A DNA stretch of 64,000 nucleotides, from contig NZ_JACHVP010000004.1 in assembly GCF_014190775.1 (NCBI RefSeq), positions 310,001 to 374,000 on the forward strand, written 5' to 3'. Numbering within the stretch: the first letter of the stretch is position 1; every line of letters begins with the position of its first letter. Position numbers and translations under genes: made by a program. Below are positions 23,346 to 32,401 of this stretch, one piece after another. The stretch comes from Leifsonia aquatica (lineage in GTDB: Bacteria; Actinomycetota; Actinomycetes; Actinomycetales; Microbacteriaceae). Under the pieces are notes generated by a model, which was not told where the DNA came from, ran no database searches, and saw only the letters and a program-made list of their open reading frames with translations.

Positions 23346-26135
23346 GTGGCGTCCTTCCTGTACGCGCTGGGCCGGATGGCCTTCCGGCGGCGCCGGAGGG
23401 TCCTCGCGCTGTGGCTGCTGGTCGCGGTGCTGATCGGCGCGGGCGGCGCGCTGCTGAGCCACGGGACGGACAACACGTTCAGCATCCCGGGGACCGAATC
23501 GCAGGAGGCGCTCGACGCGCTCGCCCGCACCTTCCCGGAAGTGAGCGGCGCGTCGGCCCAGCTGATCGCCGTCGCTCCACCGGGCGGGAGTGTCGACGAC
23601 TCCGCGTTCCAGTCCGCGGTCGAGCAGTCGGTGACCGCGATCGCGCGGATCCCGCAGGTCACGAGCGCCTCCTCCCCCTACTCGGGACCGTCGAGCGGGA
23701 ACCTCAGCTCCGACGGGTCGGCGGCGCTCGTGCCCATCCAGCTCGCGGTCGCGCAGACGGCGGTCGCGCCGTCGACGATGGATGCGCTGCAGCAGGCCGG
23801 GAAGGACCTCCTGAAGCAGCTGCCGTCGGGCTCGCAGGTCGCGGTCGGCGGTCAGGTGTTCTCGCAGTCGGCGGCGGGGATCAGCGTGACCGAGCTGGTC
23901 GGCATCCTGATCGCCTTCGTGGTGCTGCTGTTCACGTTCGCGTCGGTGGTCGCGGCAGGGATGCCGCTCGTCACGGCCCTGCTCGGCTCGCTCATCTCGC
24001 TCTCGCTGATCTTCGCGGCCACGCACTGGCTCACCATCGCCTCCACCACGCCGCTGCTGGCGCTCATGCTCGGCCTGGCAGTGGGGATCGACTACGCGCT
24101 GTTCATCATCTCCCGGCACCAGGAGCAGGTGAAGCACGGGATGCCGCCGGAGGAGTCCGCCGCGCGCGCCGTCGCCACGGCCGGCTCCGCGGTCGTGTTC
24201 GCGGCGGTCACGGTGATCATCGCGCTTCTCGGACTCGCGGTGGCCGGCATCCCGTTCCTGACGACGATGGGCGTGGCGGCAGCCCTCGGTGTCGCGATCG
24301 CCGTGTTGCTGTCGACGACCCTCACGCCGGCGCTGCTCGGGTTCGGCGGGATGAGGGTGGTGGCGCGGCGGTACCGCCGGGAGCCGGTGCGGCCGTCGAA
24401 GCGGGTCGCGAGTCGAGAGGCGAAGCGCGCGGCCAAACGCGCGGCCGCACCGCGACGCCCGCGGTCCGAGCACCCCGTCGCCCTCGGCTGGGTGCGCGCG
24501 GTCACCCGATGGCCGCTCGTCACGGTACTCGGCGTCGTCGTGCTGCTCGGGTTGGCGACCCTCCCCGCCGCGTCGCTGCGGCTCTCCCTCCCCGATGCCG
24601 GGTCACTCGACGAGCAGGAGCCCGCCCGCATCACCTACGACCTGGTCGCCGACCACTTCGGCCCGGGCTACAACGGACCCTTGATCGTCACGGGCTCCGT
24701 CATCGGCAGCTCCGACCCGGTCGGCCTGATGAACGACCTCGCTGCCGAGCTGCGCACGGTGCCGGGGGTCGCGGCCGTCCCGCTCGCCACCCCGAACCCC
24801 GACGGCGACACCGGCATCGCCCAGGTGGTGCCGACGGGCGCACCGGACTCGGAGCAGACACAAGCCCTGGTGGCTTCTCTCCGCTCGATGCACGACCACT
24901 TCGAGCGCGAGTACGGGATCGATCTCGCCGTCACCGGCTACACCGCAGCCGGCATCGACATCTCGGCACAGCTCGCCGGCGCGCTCCTGCCGTTCGCGCT
25001 CCTCGTGGTCGGGCTCTCGCTCGTGCTGCTGGCGATGGTGTTCCGCTCGATCGTGGTGCCGGTGACGGCCGCGCTCGGCTACCTGCTCAGCATCGGCGCC
25101 GCCTTCGGGGTGTCGAGCCTGATCTTCATGACCGGCTGGCTGGCCGGCCCGCTGCACATCGCCCACGTCGGCTCGGTGATCAGCTTCATGCCGATCATCC
25201 TGATGGGCGTGCTCTTCGGGCTCGCGATGGACTACGAGGTGTTCCTCGCCAGCCGGATGCGGGAGGAGCACGTGCGCGGGGCGGCGCCGCGCGAGGCGGT
25301 GCACGGCGGGTTCGCCGGTTCGGCGCGCGTCGTGACGGCGGCCGCCGCGATCATGTTCGCCGTCTTCGCCGCATTCATCCCGGAAGGCGACGCGTCGATC
25401 CAGCCCATCGCCGTGGGTCTCGCGGTCGGCGTGGTGGTCGACGCCTTCATCGTGCGCATGACGCTCATCCCGGCCGTGCTCGTGCTGTTCGGGCGCGCGG
25501 CCTGGTGGATGCCGCTCTGGCTGGACCGCGCCCTCCCGCACTTCGACATCGAGGGGGAGGCGCTGCAGCGCGAGCTCGACGCCGCCGACTGGCCGGAGCC
25601 CGGCGACCGCATCGCCATCGCGGCGGAAGGTGCGCAGATGGGCGGCCACGAACACACGCTCGCAACGGTGGATGCGATGGTGCCGGCCGGGGACGTGCTG
25701 GTGATCCGGGAGGCCGATGCCACCGCGGTCGGCGCCGCCCTCTACGGTCTCGCCGGCCGCGGACCGGTGTCCGGCGGACGGCTCAAGGTCGCCGGGATGC
25801 TGCTCCCCGTCCGTCGGAGTGCGGTTCGTGCTCGGGTCGGCGTGGCCCGGGTCGGCGATGGTGCCGATCCGATCGCGGCGGTGCGCGTCGCGCTGCGCGG
25901 CGACCCGCGCATCCTGGTCGTCGACGGCGCCGACCGGACCGCGGGCGCGCAGGCGCGCGCTGAACTCGCCGTCGCCCTCGACCGCGCGTGGACGGACGCG
26001 CGCGACGCCGGGGAACCGCTCACCATCGTGCTCGGCGGCGGCCTCGATGCCGACCTCGACGGGCTGGTCCCGCTCGGCGCGGTGCGGCACGTCACCACCT
26101 CCACCCTCCTCACGGAACCGGAGCCCCAGCCATGA
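23346..26135 (+). CDS. MMPL-family RND transporter
   Basis: 929 residues with two RND halves. Helix 1 is at about 18-40, followed by an extracytoplasmic loop, then a five-helix bundle containing GIDYALFIISRHQEQ. The second half repeats this with GLAMDYEVFLASRMREEH. These Asp-Tyr motifs carry the proton-relay residues of MMPL proteins. A long cytoplasmic C-terminal tail of about 190 residues follows. The family exports lipids, glycolipids or hydrophobic compounds using the proton gradient. It is coupled by ATGA overlap to a YhgE/Pip gene. Confidence 0.93.
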   Translation: MASFLYALGRMAFRRRRRVLALWLLVAVLIGAGGALLSHGTDNTFSIPGTESQEALDALARTFPEVSGASAQLIAVAPPGGSVDDSAFQSAVEQSVTAIARIPQVTSASSPYSGPSSGNLSSDGSAALVPIQLAVAQTAVAPSTMDALQQAGKDLLKQLPSGSQVAVGGQVFSQSAAGISVTELVGILIAFVVLLFTFASVVAAGMPLVTALLGSLISLSLIFAATHWLTIASTTPLLALMLGLAVGIDYALFIISRHQEQVKHGMPPEESAARAVATAGSAVVFAAVTVIIALLGLAVAGIPFLTTMGVAAALGVAIAVLLSTTLTPALLGFGGMRVVARRYRREPVRPSKRVASREAKRAAKRAAAPRRPRSEHPVALGWVRAVTRWPLVTVLGVVVLLGLATLPAASLRLSLPDAGSLDEQEPARITYDLVADHFGPGYNGPLIVTGSVIGSSDPVGLMNDLAAELRTVPGVAAVPLATPNPDGDTGIAQVVPTGAPDSEQTQALVASLRSMHDHFEREYGIDLAVTGYTAAGIDISAQLAGALLPFALLVVGLSLVLLAMVFRSIVVPVTAALGYLLSIGAAFGVSSLIFMTGWLAGPLHIAHVGSVISFMPIILMGVLFGLAMDYEVFLASRMREEHVRGAAPREAVHGGFAGSARVVTAAAAIMFAVFAAFIPEGDASIQPIAVGLAVGVVVDAFIVRMTLIPAVLVLFGRAAWWMPLWLDRALPHFDIEGEALQRELDAADWPEPGDRIAIAAEGAQMGGHEHTLATVDAMVPAGDVLVIREADATAVGAALYGLAGRGPVSGGRLKVAGMLLPVRRSAVRARVGVARVGDGADPIAAVRVALRGDPRILVVDGADRTAGAQARAELAVALDRAWTDARDAGEPLTIVLGGGLDADLDGLVPLGAVRHVTTSTLLTEPEPQP

Positions 26136-28150
26136 GACGCACCCCCTTCTCGGCCCGAGCGGGCACCGAACGGCTCGCGCCGCTCACGCTCACCGGCCTC
26201 GCCCTGGTGCCCCTGATCGTCGCGGGCGTGCTGGCCTGGGCCCTCTGGGCGCCCGGGCAGAACCTGGACCGTGTCACCGCCGCCATCGTCAACGACGACA
26301 CCCCCGTCACTGTGAACGGGCAGACCGTCCCACTCGGACGGCAGTTCGCCGCGGCGCTGATGAGCGGAGGATCAGCGACGGTCTCGGGAGACGGGCCGAC
26401 GTCGACGGGGACGCCCGCACCGACCGGCACACCCGCGCCCAGCGGCACGCCGAACTCCAGCCCGGCGCCCGTCCCGGCCGAGGCGCCGCCCGCCGCGGAT
26501 CCGCAGAACTTCGACTGGGTGCTCACGAACGATGCGGAAGCCGGAGAGGGCCTGGCCAGCGGGAACTACGCCGCGGTCGTGACGATCCCCTACTCCTTCT
26601 CGGCGAACGCCCTCTCGTTCTCGGGACCGGCTGCGGAGGCAAAACAGGCGTCGATCACGGTCCGGACCGGGGCCGCCGTCGCCCTGCTCGACCCGGCACT
26701 CACGGCCGCGATCACGCAGACGGCGACCGCCGCGCTCGGCCGGCAGCTCACCGTGCAGTACCTCGGCAACGTCTACCAGGGGTTCAACACGATCAACACG
26801 CAGATCGGCGGCGCGGCCTCCGGGGCGACGAGCCTGGCGAGCGGAGCCGACACGCTGGCACAGGGCACGCAGCAACTCGCCGCGGGGGCCGCCAGCCTCG
26901 CGACCGGCGCGCAGTCGGTCGATGCCGGCGCGCAGTCCCTCGCCTCCGGGCTCTCGCTCTTGAGCGATCAGACGGCGCCGCTGCCTGCGCAGTCCGCGCA
27001 GCTCGCACGCGGCGCGACCGCTGTCGCCGGGGCGACGGATGCCGCGGCCGCGAAGGTGTCGGCCGCCACGGCCTCCCTCGCCCAGGCGCAGGCACAGGTG
27101 TGCCCCGGGCCCGGATGCGCGGCGGTGACCGACGCGCTCACCACGCTGCAGCAGGCGAACGCCGACGTCGGGACGCTCGCCACCGTCGCCGACGGCGTCG
27201 CCACGGGCAACCAGCAGCTCGCCGCAGCCCTGCCCCAGGTCGTCGACGGCATCGATCAGTCCGCCACCGGGGCCGCGCAGCTGGCGTCCGGGACGGCGCA
27301 GACCAGCAGCGGAGCGGCCTCCCTCAGCAGCGGCGCCGCATCCTCGGCAGCGGGCGCCGCTCAGGTGGACGCGGGCGCGCAGCAGCTGAGCAGCGGTCTC
27401 ACCACGGCGGTGACCGACATCCCGACCTACTCGCCCTCGGACATCGCCACGCTGACGGCGGTCGTCGCCCAGCCCGTCGCCGCGACGCAGAAGGCGCCGC
27501 CGGCGGGGGTCGCAACCGTGCCGCTGTTCCTGGTGCTGGCGCTCTGGGTCGGCGCCATGGCCACCGCGTACGCACGGCGAGCGGTGCCCGACCGGGAGCT
27601 GATGACCACGACGCCCTCGCTGACGATCACGCTCCGGGCGGCCGGGGTCACGGCGCTCGTCGGCGCCGGGGAGGGTGTGCTCGCCGCCGCGCTCGCGCAG
27701 CTGTGGCTCGGCCTCCGGCCCGACCTGTGGCTCGAACTCGCCCTCGTCGGCGCGCTCGTCGGCGCGGTCTTCTGCCTCATCAACCAGGCGCTGGCCGCGG
27801 CGTTCGGCGGCGTCGGCCGGCTGCTCGCGCTCGTCGTCGGCCTGTTGGCTCTGGTGTCCGGGATGTCGTCCACGGTGCCGCCGGCGGTGGCCTCCCTCGC
27901 CGCGGCCATGCCGACCGCCCCCGCGCTGTCGGGGCTGCGCGCGATTGCGTCCGGCGACGCCGGAGGCGCGTGGGGAGACGTCGGGCTGCTGCTCCTGTGC
28001 GCGGTGGGTGCGCTCGCGCTGCTGTTCGCCGCGGTCGCCGCGCGTCGGTCGGTCCGCCTCGCCGATCTCGCGCCACGGTCGCACCCGCGCGCTCCGCTTG
28101 CGCCACCGCCCCCTCCGACTCCGCCGCCCGCGCACTCCCGCGCGGCCTGA
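26132..28150 (+). CDS. YhgE/Pip-family membrane protein
   Basis: 672 residues. One N-terminal helix (about 20-42) is followed by a large outer domain containing a Pro/Thr/Gly low-complexity insert (about 88-125) and a long helical stretch of repeated ASGA/GAQ-type heptads (about 225-430). Five or so C-terminal helices and a Pro-rich tail follow. The heptad region looks coiled-coil and phage-infection-protein-like. The family is linked to envelope and secretion functions without a fixed biochemical role. It probably works with the MMPL exporter it is coupled to. Confidence 0.85.
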   Translation: MRRTPFSARAGTERLAPLTLTGLALVPLIVAGVLAWALWAPGQNLDRVTAAIVNDDTPVTVNGQTVPLGRQFAAALMSGGSATVSGDGPTSTGTPAPTGTPAPSGTPNSSPAPVPAEAPPAADPQNFDWVLTNDAEAGEGLASGNYAAVVTIPYSFSANALSFSGPAAEAKQASITVRTGAAVALLDPALTAAITQTATAALGRQLTVQYLGNVYQGFNTINTQIGGAASGATSLASGADTLAQGTQQLAAGAASLATGAQSVDAGAQSLASGLSLLSDQTAPLPAQSAQLARGATAVAGATDAAAAKVSAATASLAQAQAQVCPGPGCAAVTDALTTLQQANADVGTLATVADGVATGNQQLAAALPQVVDGIDQSATGAAQLASGTAQTSSGAASLSSGAASSAAGAAQVDAGAQQLSSGLTTAVTDIPTYSPSDIATLTAVVAQPVAATQKAPPAGVATVPLFLVLALWVGAMATAYARRAVPDRELMTTTPSLTITLRAAGVTALVGAGEGVLAAALAQLWLGLRPDLWLELALVGALVGAVFCLINQALAAAFGGVGRLLALVVGLLALVSGMSSTVPPAVASLAAAMPTAPALSGLRAIASGDAGGAWGDVGLLLLCAVGALALLFAAVAARRSVRLADLAPRSHPRAPLAPPPPPTPPPAHSRAA

Positions 28151-28163
28151 GGCTGTCGGTCCG

Positions 28164-28222
28164 CCGAAGTTCACGAAGTGGCGCTCATTCCACCGGAATG
28201 GGCGCCACTTCGTGAACCTCGG
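28164..28222. repeat. Palindromic intergenic repeat, copy 2
   Basis: Arms 28164-28191 and 28195-28222 pair over 28 positions with one mismatch and one G-U, with a 3-base loop. The outer arms (GAAGTTCACG, CGTGAACCTCG) match the repeat at 15985-16042. Here it lies between two genes on the same strand and would end the MMPL/YhgE transcript before the TetR promoter. Confidence 0.78.
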
Positions 28223-28241
28223 GCGCGGGCGCCGCACTAAG

Positions 28242-28259
28242 TTGCACAGCGGTGTGCAA
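28242..28259. promoter_or_regulatory. TetR operator, overlapping the -35 box
   Basis: TTGCACA-GCGG-TGTGCAA is a perfect 7-bp inverted repeat. Its left arm is also the -35 (TTGCAC) of the TetR gene promoter, so binding there would shut off the gene's own operon. Confidence 0.78.
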
Positions 28260-28265
28260 GAAGCG

Positions 28266-28271
28266 TAAGAT
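28266..28271 (+). promoter_or_regulatory. -10 box, leaderless promoter of the TetR operon
   Basis: TAAGAT sits 18 bp after the TTGCAC -35 and exactly 6 bases before ATG 28278. It is one of the clearest promoters in the window. Confidence 0.7.
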
Positions 28272-28277
28272 CGTCGC

Positions 28278-28961
28278 ATGACCGCCTCCCCCGCCCGTGC
28301 TCCGCGACGCGATGCCGCCGCGAACCGGGAGGCCCTCCTCGTCGCCGCCGCGGCGGCCCTGAACGAGGACATCGACGCCTCCCTCGAGACCATCGCCGCG
28401 CGCGCCGGCCTCAGCCGCCGCGCCCTGTACGGCCACTTCGCCAACCGCGACGACCTGCTCGTCGACGTCTTCACGCGCGGCGCCGCCCGGCTGGCCGCCC
28501 TACTCGACCCGGTGTCGCATCCCGACGCCCGCGTCGAGATCGCGCTCTTCGGCGCGACGCTCTGGGCCGAGGTCGAGCACATCCGGGTCAGCGCCGCCCT
28601 CGCCGTGCGCGGCCCGCACCGCCAGATGGTGGCCACCGCCCTCGACCCGGCTCGCGAGCGCCTGCGTTCCACGGTCGAGCGCGGGATGGCCGCGGGCCAG
28701 GTGCGCACGGACCTCGACCGCGAGACCGTCACCCGCCTGATCGAGAACGCGGCCGTCGCCGTCCTCGACGAGGCCACGCGCGCCGGATTCTCCCGCGCGG
28801 CCGGGCACCGGCTGGTCATGCTGGCCGGCCTCGGCGCGGCGGGCCTCGGCTGGCAGGAGGCCGACGCGCTGATCGACAGCACGCCCGAACTCGCCTTCAC
28901 CCCCGAACCCGCACTCCCATCCACACCCGCACCCGTATCCACCCCGGAGAAGAACCGATGA
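28278..28961 (+). CDS. TetR-family transcriptional regulator
   Basis: 227 residues. The N-terminal HTH follows the family pattern (AAANREALLVAAAAALNED, then IAARAGLSRRALYGHFANRDDLLVDVF). The helical ligand domain is followed by a Pro-rich tail of about 25 residues. A perfect palindrome covering its promoter implies autoregulation, together with the downstream ABC-like and YhgE genes that are coupled to it (ATGA overlap). The ligand is unknown but probably amphipathic, given the envelope neighbours. Confidence 0.92.
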   Translation: MTASPARAPRRDAAANREALLVAAAAALNEDIDASLETIAARAGLSRRALYGHFANRDDLLVDVFTRGAARLAALLDPVSHPDARVEIALFGATLWAEVEHIRVSAALAVRGPHRQMVATALDPARERLRSTVERGMAAGQVRTDLDRETVTRLIENAAVAVLDEATRAGFSRAAGHRLVMLAGLGAAGLGWQEADALIDSTPELAFTPEPALPSTPAPVSTPEKNR

Positions 28962-29656
28962 AGATCGCCCTCGACTCGGTCGCGAAGGGCCCGCGCAACG
29001 CCGCCCTGCCGCCGACCAGCGTCGCCTTCGCCAACGGTCAGGCCGTGCTCGCGCGCGCCGAGACCGAGCAGCGCCCGACCGTGCTCGGCCTGATCGCCTC
29101 GGGCCGGATGCGCCCGGACGCCGGGGTCGTCACGATCGACGGCGCCACCGACTACCGCGCCATGCGCCGGCGCATCGCCCTCATCGACGCGCCCGACGTG
29201 TGCGAGCCCGCCGCCGATGTGACGGTCGCCGGGATCGTGGCGGAGGAGCTCATGTTCGCCGGCCGCGCCTCCCACCCGATCGCGGTCAACAAGCGCCTCA
29301 GCGAGCTGGACGCGTCGGAGTACGCGCGCTGGGACATCGGCACGGTGCCGCCGACCGTGCGCATCCGGCTGCTCGCCGAACTCGCCTTGATGCGGAAGGG
29401 CGTCGACGGTCTCGTCATCGTCTCCCCCGACCGCCACGGCGGCGACCCGAGCGAATGGTGGACGTTCGCCCGCGAGCTAGCAGGCCGCGGCATCGCCGTG
29501 CTCGTCGTGGCCGGCGACGCCTCCGCCGCGGCGATCGCCGCCGCCTCCCTCGTCTCGCGGCTCGACGAGACCGCTTCCGCACCCGCGACCTTCGACGAGG
29601 ACCCGGGCCGCGACGACACCGATGACCTTCCCGACCTGATCGTGGAGAACGCATGA
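28958..29656 (+). CDS. ABC-ATPase-like protein without Walker A
   Basis: 232 residues that keep the order of an ABC ATPase but not its active site. The segment ARAETEQRPTVLGLIASG occupies the Walker A position yet has no GxxGxGK[ST]; RMRPDAGVVTIDG is the family's next strand. The signature and Walker B regions (VPPTVRIRLLAELALM, GLVIVSPDRHGG) are also degraded. It should fold like an ABC domain but not hydrolyse ATP. Overlaps on both sides (ATGA) tie it to TetR and to the following YhgE gene, so a structural or regulatory role in that complex is likely. Confidence 0.78.
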   Translation: MKIALDSVAKGPRNAALPPTSVAFANGQAVLARAETEQRPTVLGLIASGRMRPDAGVVTIDGATDYRAMRRRIALIDAPDVCEPAADVTVAGIVAEELMFAGRASHPIAVNKRLSELDASEYARWDIGTVPPTVRIRLLAELALMRKGVDGLVIVSPDRHGGDPSEWWTFARELAGRGIAVLVVAGDASAAAIAAASLVSRLDETASAPATFDEDPGRDDTDDLPDLIVENA

Positions 29657-31506
29657 AGATCCCGCAGATGATCGCGGCGGAGTTCCGCCGCCTGACCGCC
29701 AACCCGATGGCCATCGTGGCGCTCATCGCCCTCATGGCCGTGCCCGTGCTCTACGGCGGCCTGTACCTGTGGGCGAACCAGAACCCGTACGCGAACCTCG
29801 ACAAGATCCCGGCCGCGATCGTGGTCGACGACACCGGCACCACGGTCGACGGCAAGGACATCAACTACGGCGACCAGGTGGCCGACCAGCTGATCGAGGA
29901 CGGCTCGTTCGACTGGCACCGGGTGAAGTCGGGGTCCGCGGCGAGCGGCGTCGACGACTCGAAGTACGACTTCAGCATCACCTTCCCGTCCGACTTCTCG
30001 TCGGCGCTCGCGTCGGCGTCGGGCGACAGCCCGCACCGCGCGATCGTGACGCTCACGACCAACGACACCAACAGCTACCTGGCCTCGACGATCGGCACCC
30101 AGGCGGCGGAGAAGATCCGCACCTCCATCGTCAAGCAGGTCAACCAGGAGGCCGCGGCGCAGTTCCTCCTCGGGCTCTCCGACATCCGCTCCAATCTGGT
30201 GAAGGCCGCGGACGGCGCGAACCAGCTGGTCGACGGCAGCGCGACGGCCCAGTCGGGGGCGTCCTCCCTCGCCGACGGAACGGCCCAGCTCGCGAGCGGA
30301 TCGCAGACCCTGGCCAACTCGCTGGGACAGCTCGCCTCGGGCGCCCAGCAGGTGAGCGACGGCGCTGCCCAGGTCGCCTCCGGCAACAAGGAGCTCGCGG
30401 GCAAGGCGAATGAGGCGGGGCAGGTCGCGGCCGACCTCGCGACCGCCGCACCCCAAGCGCAGCAGGACCTGCTGGCCCGGCTCGCCGCGGCCGGTGCGAC
30501 CCAGGAGCAGCTCGACCAGGTGAAGGCCGTCCTCGGCGACCTCGACACCAAGGTTCAAAACGGCAACGACCAGATCCAGGCAGCCGTCGGCAAGATCAAC
30601 CAGCTCTCCGCGGGCGCGGACCAGGTCGCGGGAGGCGCGGCGCAGGTCGCCAGCGGATCGGCGCAGGCCCAGGCCGGTGCGACCCAGCTCGCCAGCGGTG
30701 CGGGCACCGCGGCCAGCGGTGCAGCACAGCTGCGCGACGGACTCACCACGCTCCACGACGGCACCACCACCCTGAGCAACGGCCTCCAGGACGGCGTGAA
30801 GCAGATCCCGGACAACTCCCCCGAGCTGCAGAAGAAGCAGGCGTCGACGATCTCCGACCCGGTCAACCTGAAGAACGACAGCATCACCTCCGCCGGCACG
30901 TACGGCGCGGGACTCGCTCCGTTCTTCGTCGCCCTGGCCGGCTGGATCGGCATCTACGCGCTGTTCCTCATCGTGAAGCCCGTCTCGCGCCGCGCGATCA
31001 CGGCGCTGCACTCGCCCGTCAAGATCACCCTCGCGGGCTGGCTCACGCCGGGTCTGCTCGGCGCCATCCAGATGGTCGGGCTGTTCGCGATCGTGGCCGG
31101 CGCCCTGGGCTTCCGCATCGAGAACCCGGTCGGGATGTACGGACTCATGGCGTTGGCGTCGCTGACGTTCGCCGCCATCATCCTGGCGCTGAACGTGTGG
31201 CTGGGCAGTGTCGGGCAGTTCCTCGGCCTGGTCCTGATGGTGCTCCAGCTCGTGACCGCGGGAGGCACCTTCCCCTGGCAGACATTGCCAGGCCCGTTGG
31301 CCGCCCTGCACCATGTGCTGCCGATGTCGTACGCGGTCGACGGGATCCGCCAGCTCATGTACGGCGGCAACCCCGCCACCGCCTGGGCGGACGCGGGCGT
31401 GCTCGGGCTGTGGCTGCTGATCGCGCTGCTGGTCTCGGCGATCGGGGTGACGCGGATGACGCACTTCCGCACCCTGCGCGACCTGCGGCCATCGCTGATC
31501 GGCTAG
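29653..31506 (+). CDS. YhgE/Pip-family membrane protein, second copy
   Basis: 617 residues. It begins MKIPQMIAAEFRRLTANPMAIVALIALMAVP, the classic YhgE/Pip N-terminal helix, then an outer domain (IPAAIVVDDTGT; YDFSITFPSDFSSAL). A long repeat-rich helical region (ADGANQLVDGSATAQSGASSL and many GA-Q-ASG units, about 190-380) and about five C-terminal helices follow. It is a paralogue of the 26132 protein and closer to the family standard. ABC-2-like membrane topology makes the adjacent Walker-A-less ABC protein a natural partner. Confidence 0.9.
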   Translation: MKIPQMIAAEFRRLTANPMAIVALIALMAVPVLYGGLYLWANQNPYANLDKIPAAIVVDDTGTTVDGKDINYGDQVADQLIEDGSFDWHRVKSGSAASGVDDSKYDFSITFPSDFSSALASASGDSPHRAIVTLTTNDTNSYLASTIGTQAAEKIRTSIVKQVNQEAAAQFLLGLSDIRSNLVKAADGANQLVDGSATAQSGASSLADGTAQLASGSQTLANSLGQLASGAQQVSDGAAQVASGNKELAGKANEAGQVAADLATAAPQAQQDLLARLAAAGATQEQLDQVKAVLGDLDTKVQNGNDQIQAAVGKINQLSAGADQVAGGAAQVASGSAQAQAGATQLASGAGTAASGAAQLRDGLTTLHDGTTTLSNGLQDGVKQIPDNSPELQKKQASTISDPVNLKNDSITSAGTYGAGLAPFFVALAGWIGIYALFLIVKPVSRRAITALHSPVKITLAGWLTPGLLGAIQMVGLFAIVAGALGFRIENPVGMYGLMALASLTFAAIILALNVWLGSVGQFLGLVLMVLQLVTAGGTFPWQTLPGPLAALHHVLPMSYAVDGIRQLMYGGNPATAWADAGVLGLWLLIALLVSAIGVTRMTHFRTLRDLRPSLIG

Positions 31507-31543
31507 ACCCGGTGGGGTGGGAGGCGCCGTCACCCGTGCGCGC

Positions 31544-31549
31544 TAGGCT
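31544..31549 (+). promoter_or_regulatory. -10 box, leaderless promoter of the phosphodiesterase gene
   Basis: TAGGCT is followed by 6 bases and GTG 31556. Confidence 0.55.
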
Positions 31550-31555
31550 CGGCGC

Positions 31556-32401
31556 GTGACCGCCTCCCACCGCATCCTGCACCTCAGCGACACCCACCTG
31601 TTCGGCGACGGCCGACGCCACTACGACCTCGTCGACACCCGCGCGGCGCTGGAGCGCGTGCTGGAGCGGGCCTCCTCGCTCGGCACCCTGGATGCAGTCG
31701 TCGCGTCGGGCGACCTGTCGGAGGACGGCTCGGCGGAGTCGTACCGCATCCTCTCCGGACTGCTGGAGCCGTGGGCGGCCGAGCGCGGGGCGCAGGTCGT
31801 CTACGCGATGGGCAACCACGACCTCCCGGAGCCGTTCGAGGAGGTCCTCGGCGAGCGCGAACGCGTCGTCGAGGTGCGCGGCCTGCGGATCGTGACCGTC
31901 GACTCCACCGTCGCCGGCGCCGGATACGGCGAGGTCGGCGAGGAGCGCCTCGACCGGCTGCGGGAGATCCTCTCCGAGTCGGCCGACCACGGCACCGTCG
32001 TCGTGCTGCACCATCCCCCGACGCCTCCCACGACCGGGCTCTTCGAGTCGCTGCGGCTGGTCGACCCCGAGCCGCTGCTCGAGGCGTGCCGGGAGGGCGA
32101 CGTGCGCGCCATCCTCGCCGGGCACTACCACCACGCGCTTGTCACCGAGACGGACCCCGGGTACATCCCGCTGGTCGTCGCTCCCGCGGTGGCGAACACC
32201 ACCGACGTGCTCTGGCCGGCGCCGGGCGAGCGGGCCGTGCGCGGTTCCGGCTTCGCGCTGATCGACCTCCCGGACGACGAGCCCGTGCGCGCGCTCATCG
32301 TCAGCGTGCCGGCGCCCGACGACGGCGAGACCGTCTACGAGCTCGACGCGGCGGACGTGACGCGCATCGCCGAGACGTCGGGCTGGCGCGGAGAGCAGTG
32401 A
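31556..32401 (+). CDS. Metallophosphoesterase, CpdA-like
   Basis: 281 residues with the full calcineurin-type metal set: LSDTH (Asp11, His13), ASGDLSEDGS, AMGNHD, VVVLHHPP and AGHYHHA. Order and spacing fit the class III cyclic-nucleotide phosphodiesterase group (CpdA). A role in cAMP breakdown is possible, but the family also contains general phosphodiesterases. Its TGA overlaps the next gene's GTG. Confidence 0.9.
   Translation: MTASHRILHLSDTHLFGDGRRHYDLVDTRAALERVLERASSLGTLDAVVASGDLSEDGSAESYRILSGLLEPWAAERGAQVVYAMGNHDLPEPFEEVLGERERVVEVRGLRIVTVDSTVAGAGYGEVGEERLDRLREILSESADHGTVVVLHHPPTPPTTGLFESLRLVDPEPLLEACREGDVRAILAGHYHHALVTETDPGYIPLVVAPAVANTTDVLWPAPGERAVRGSGFALIDLPDDEPVRALIVSVPAPDDGETVYELDAADVTRIAETSGWRGEQ

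Noticed and set aside
22949-25963. 1004-residue plus-strand frame across the LacI and MMPL genes
   Set aside because: Arg/Pro-rich frame-shifted reading of two clear genes, with no recognisable domain.
26372-29437. 1021-residue minus-strand frame across YhgE and TetR genes
   Set aside because: Arg/Gly-rich antisense reading that crosses a TetR gene with a proven-looking operator and promoter.
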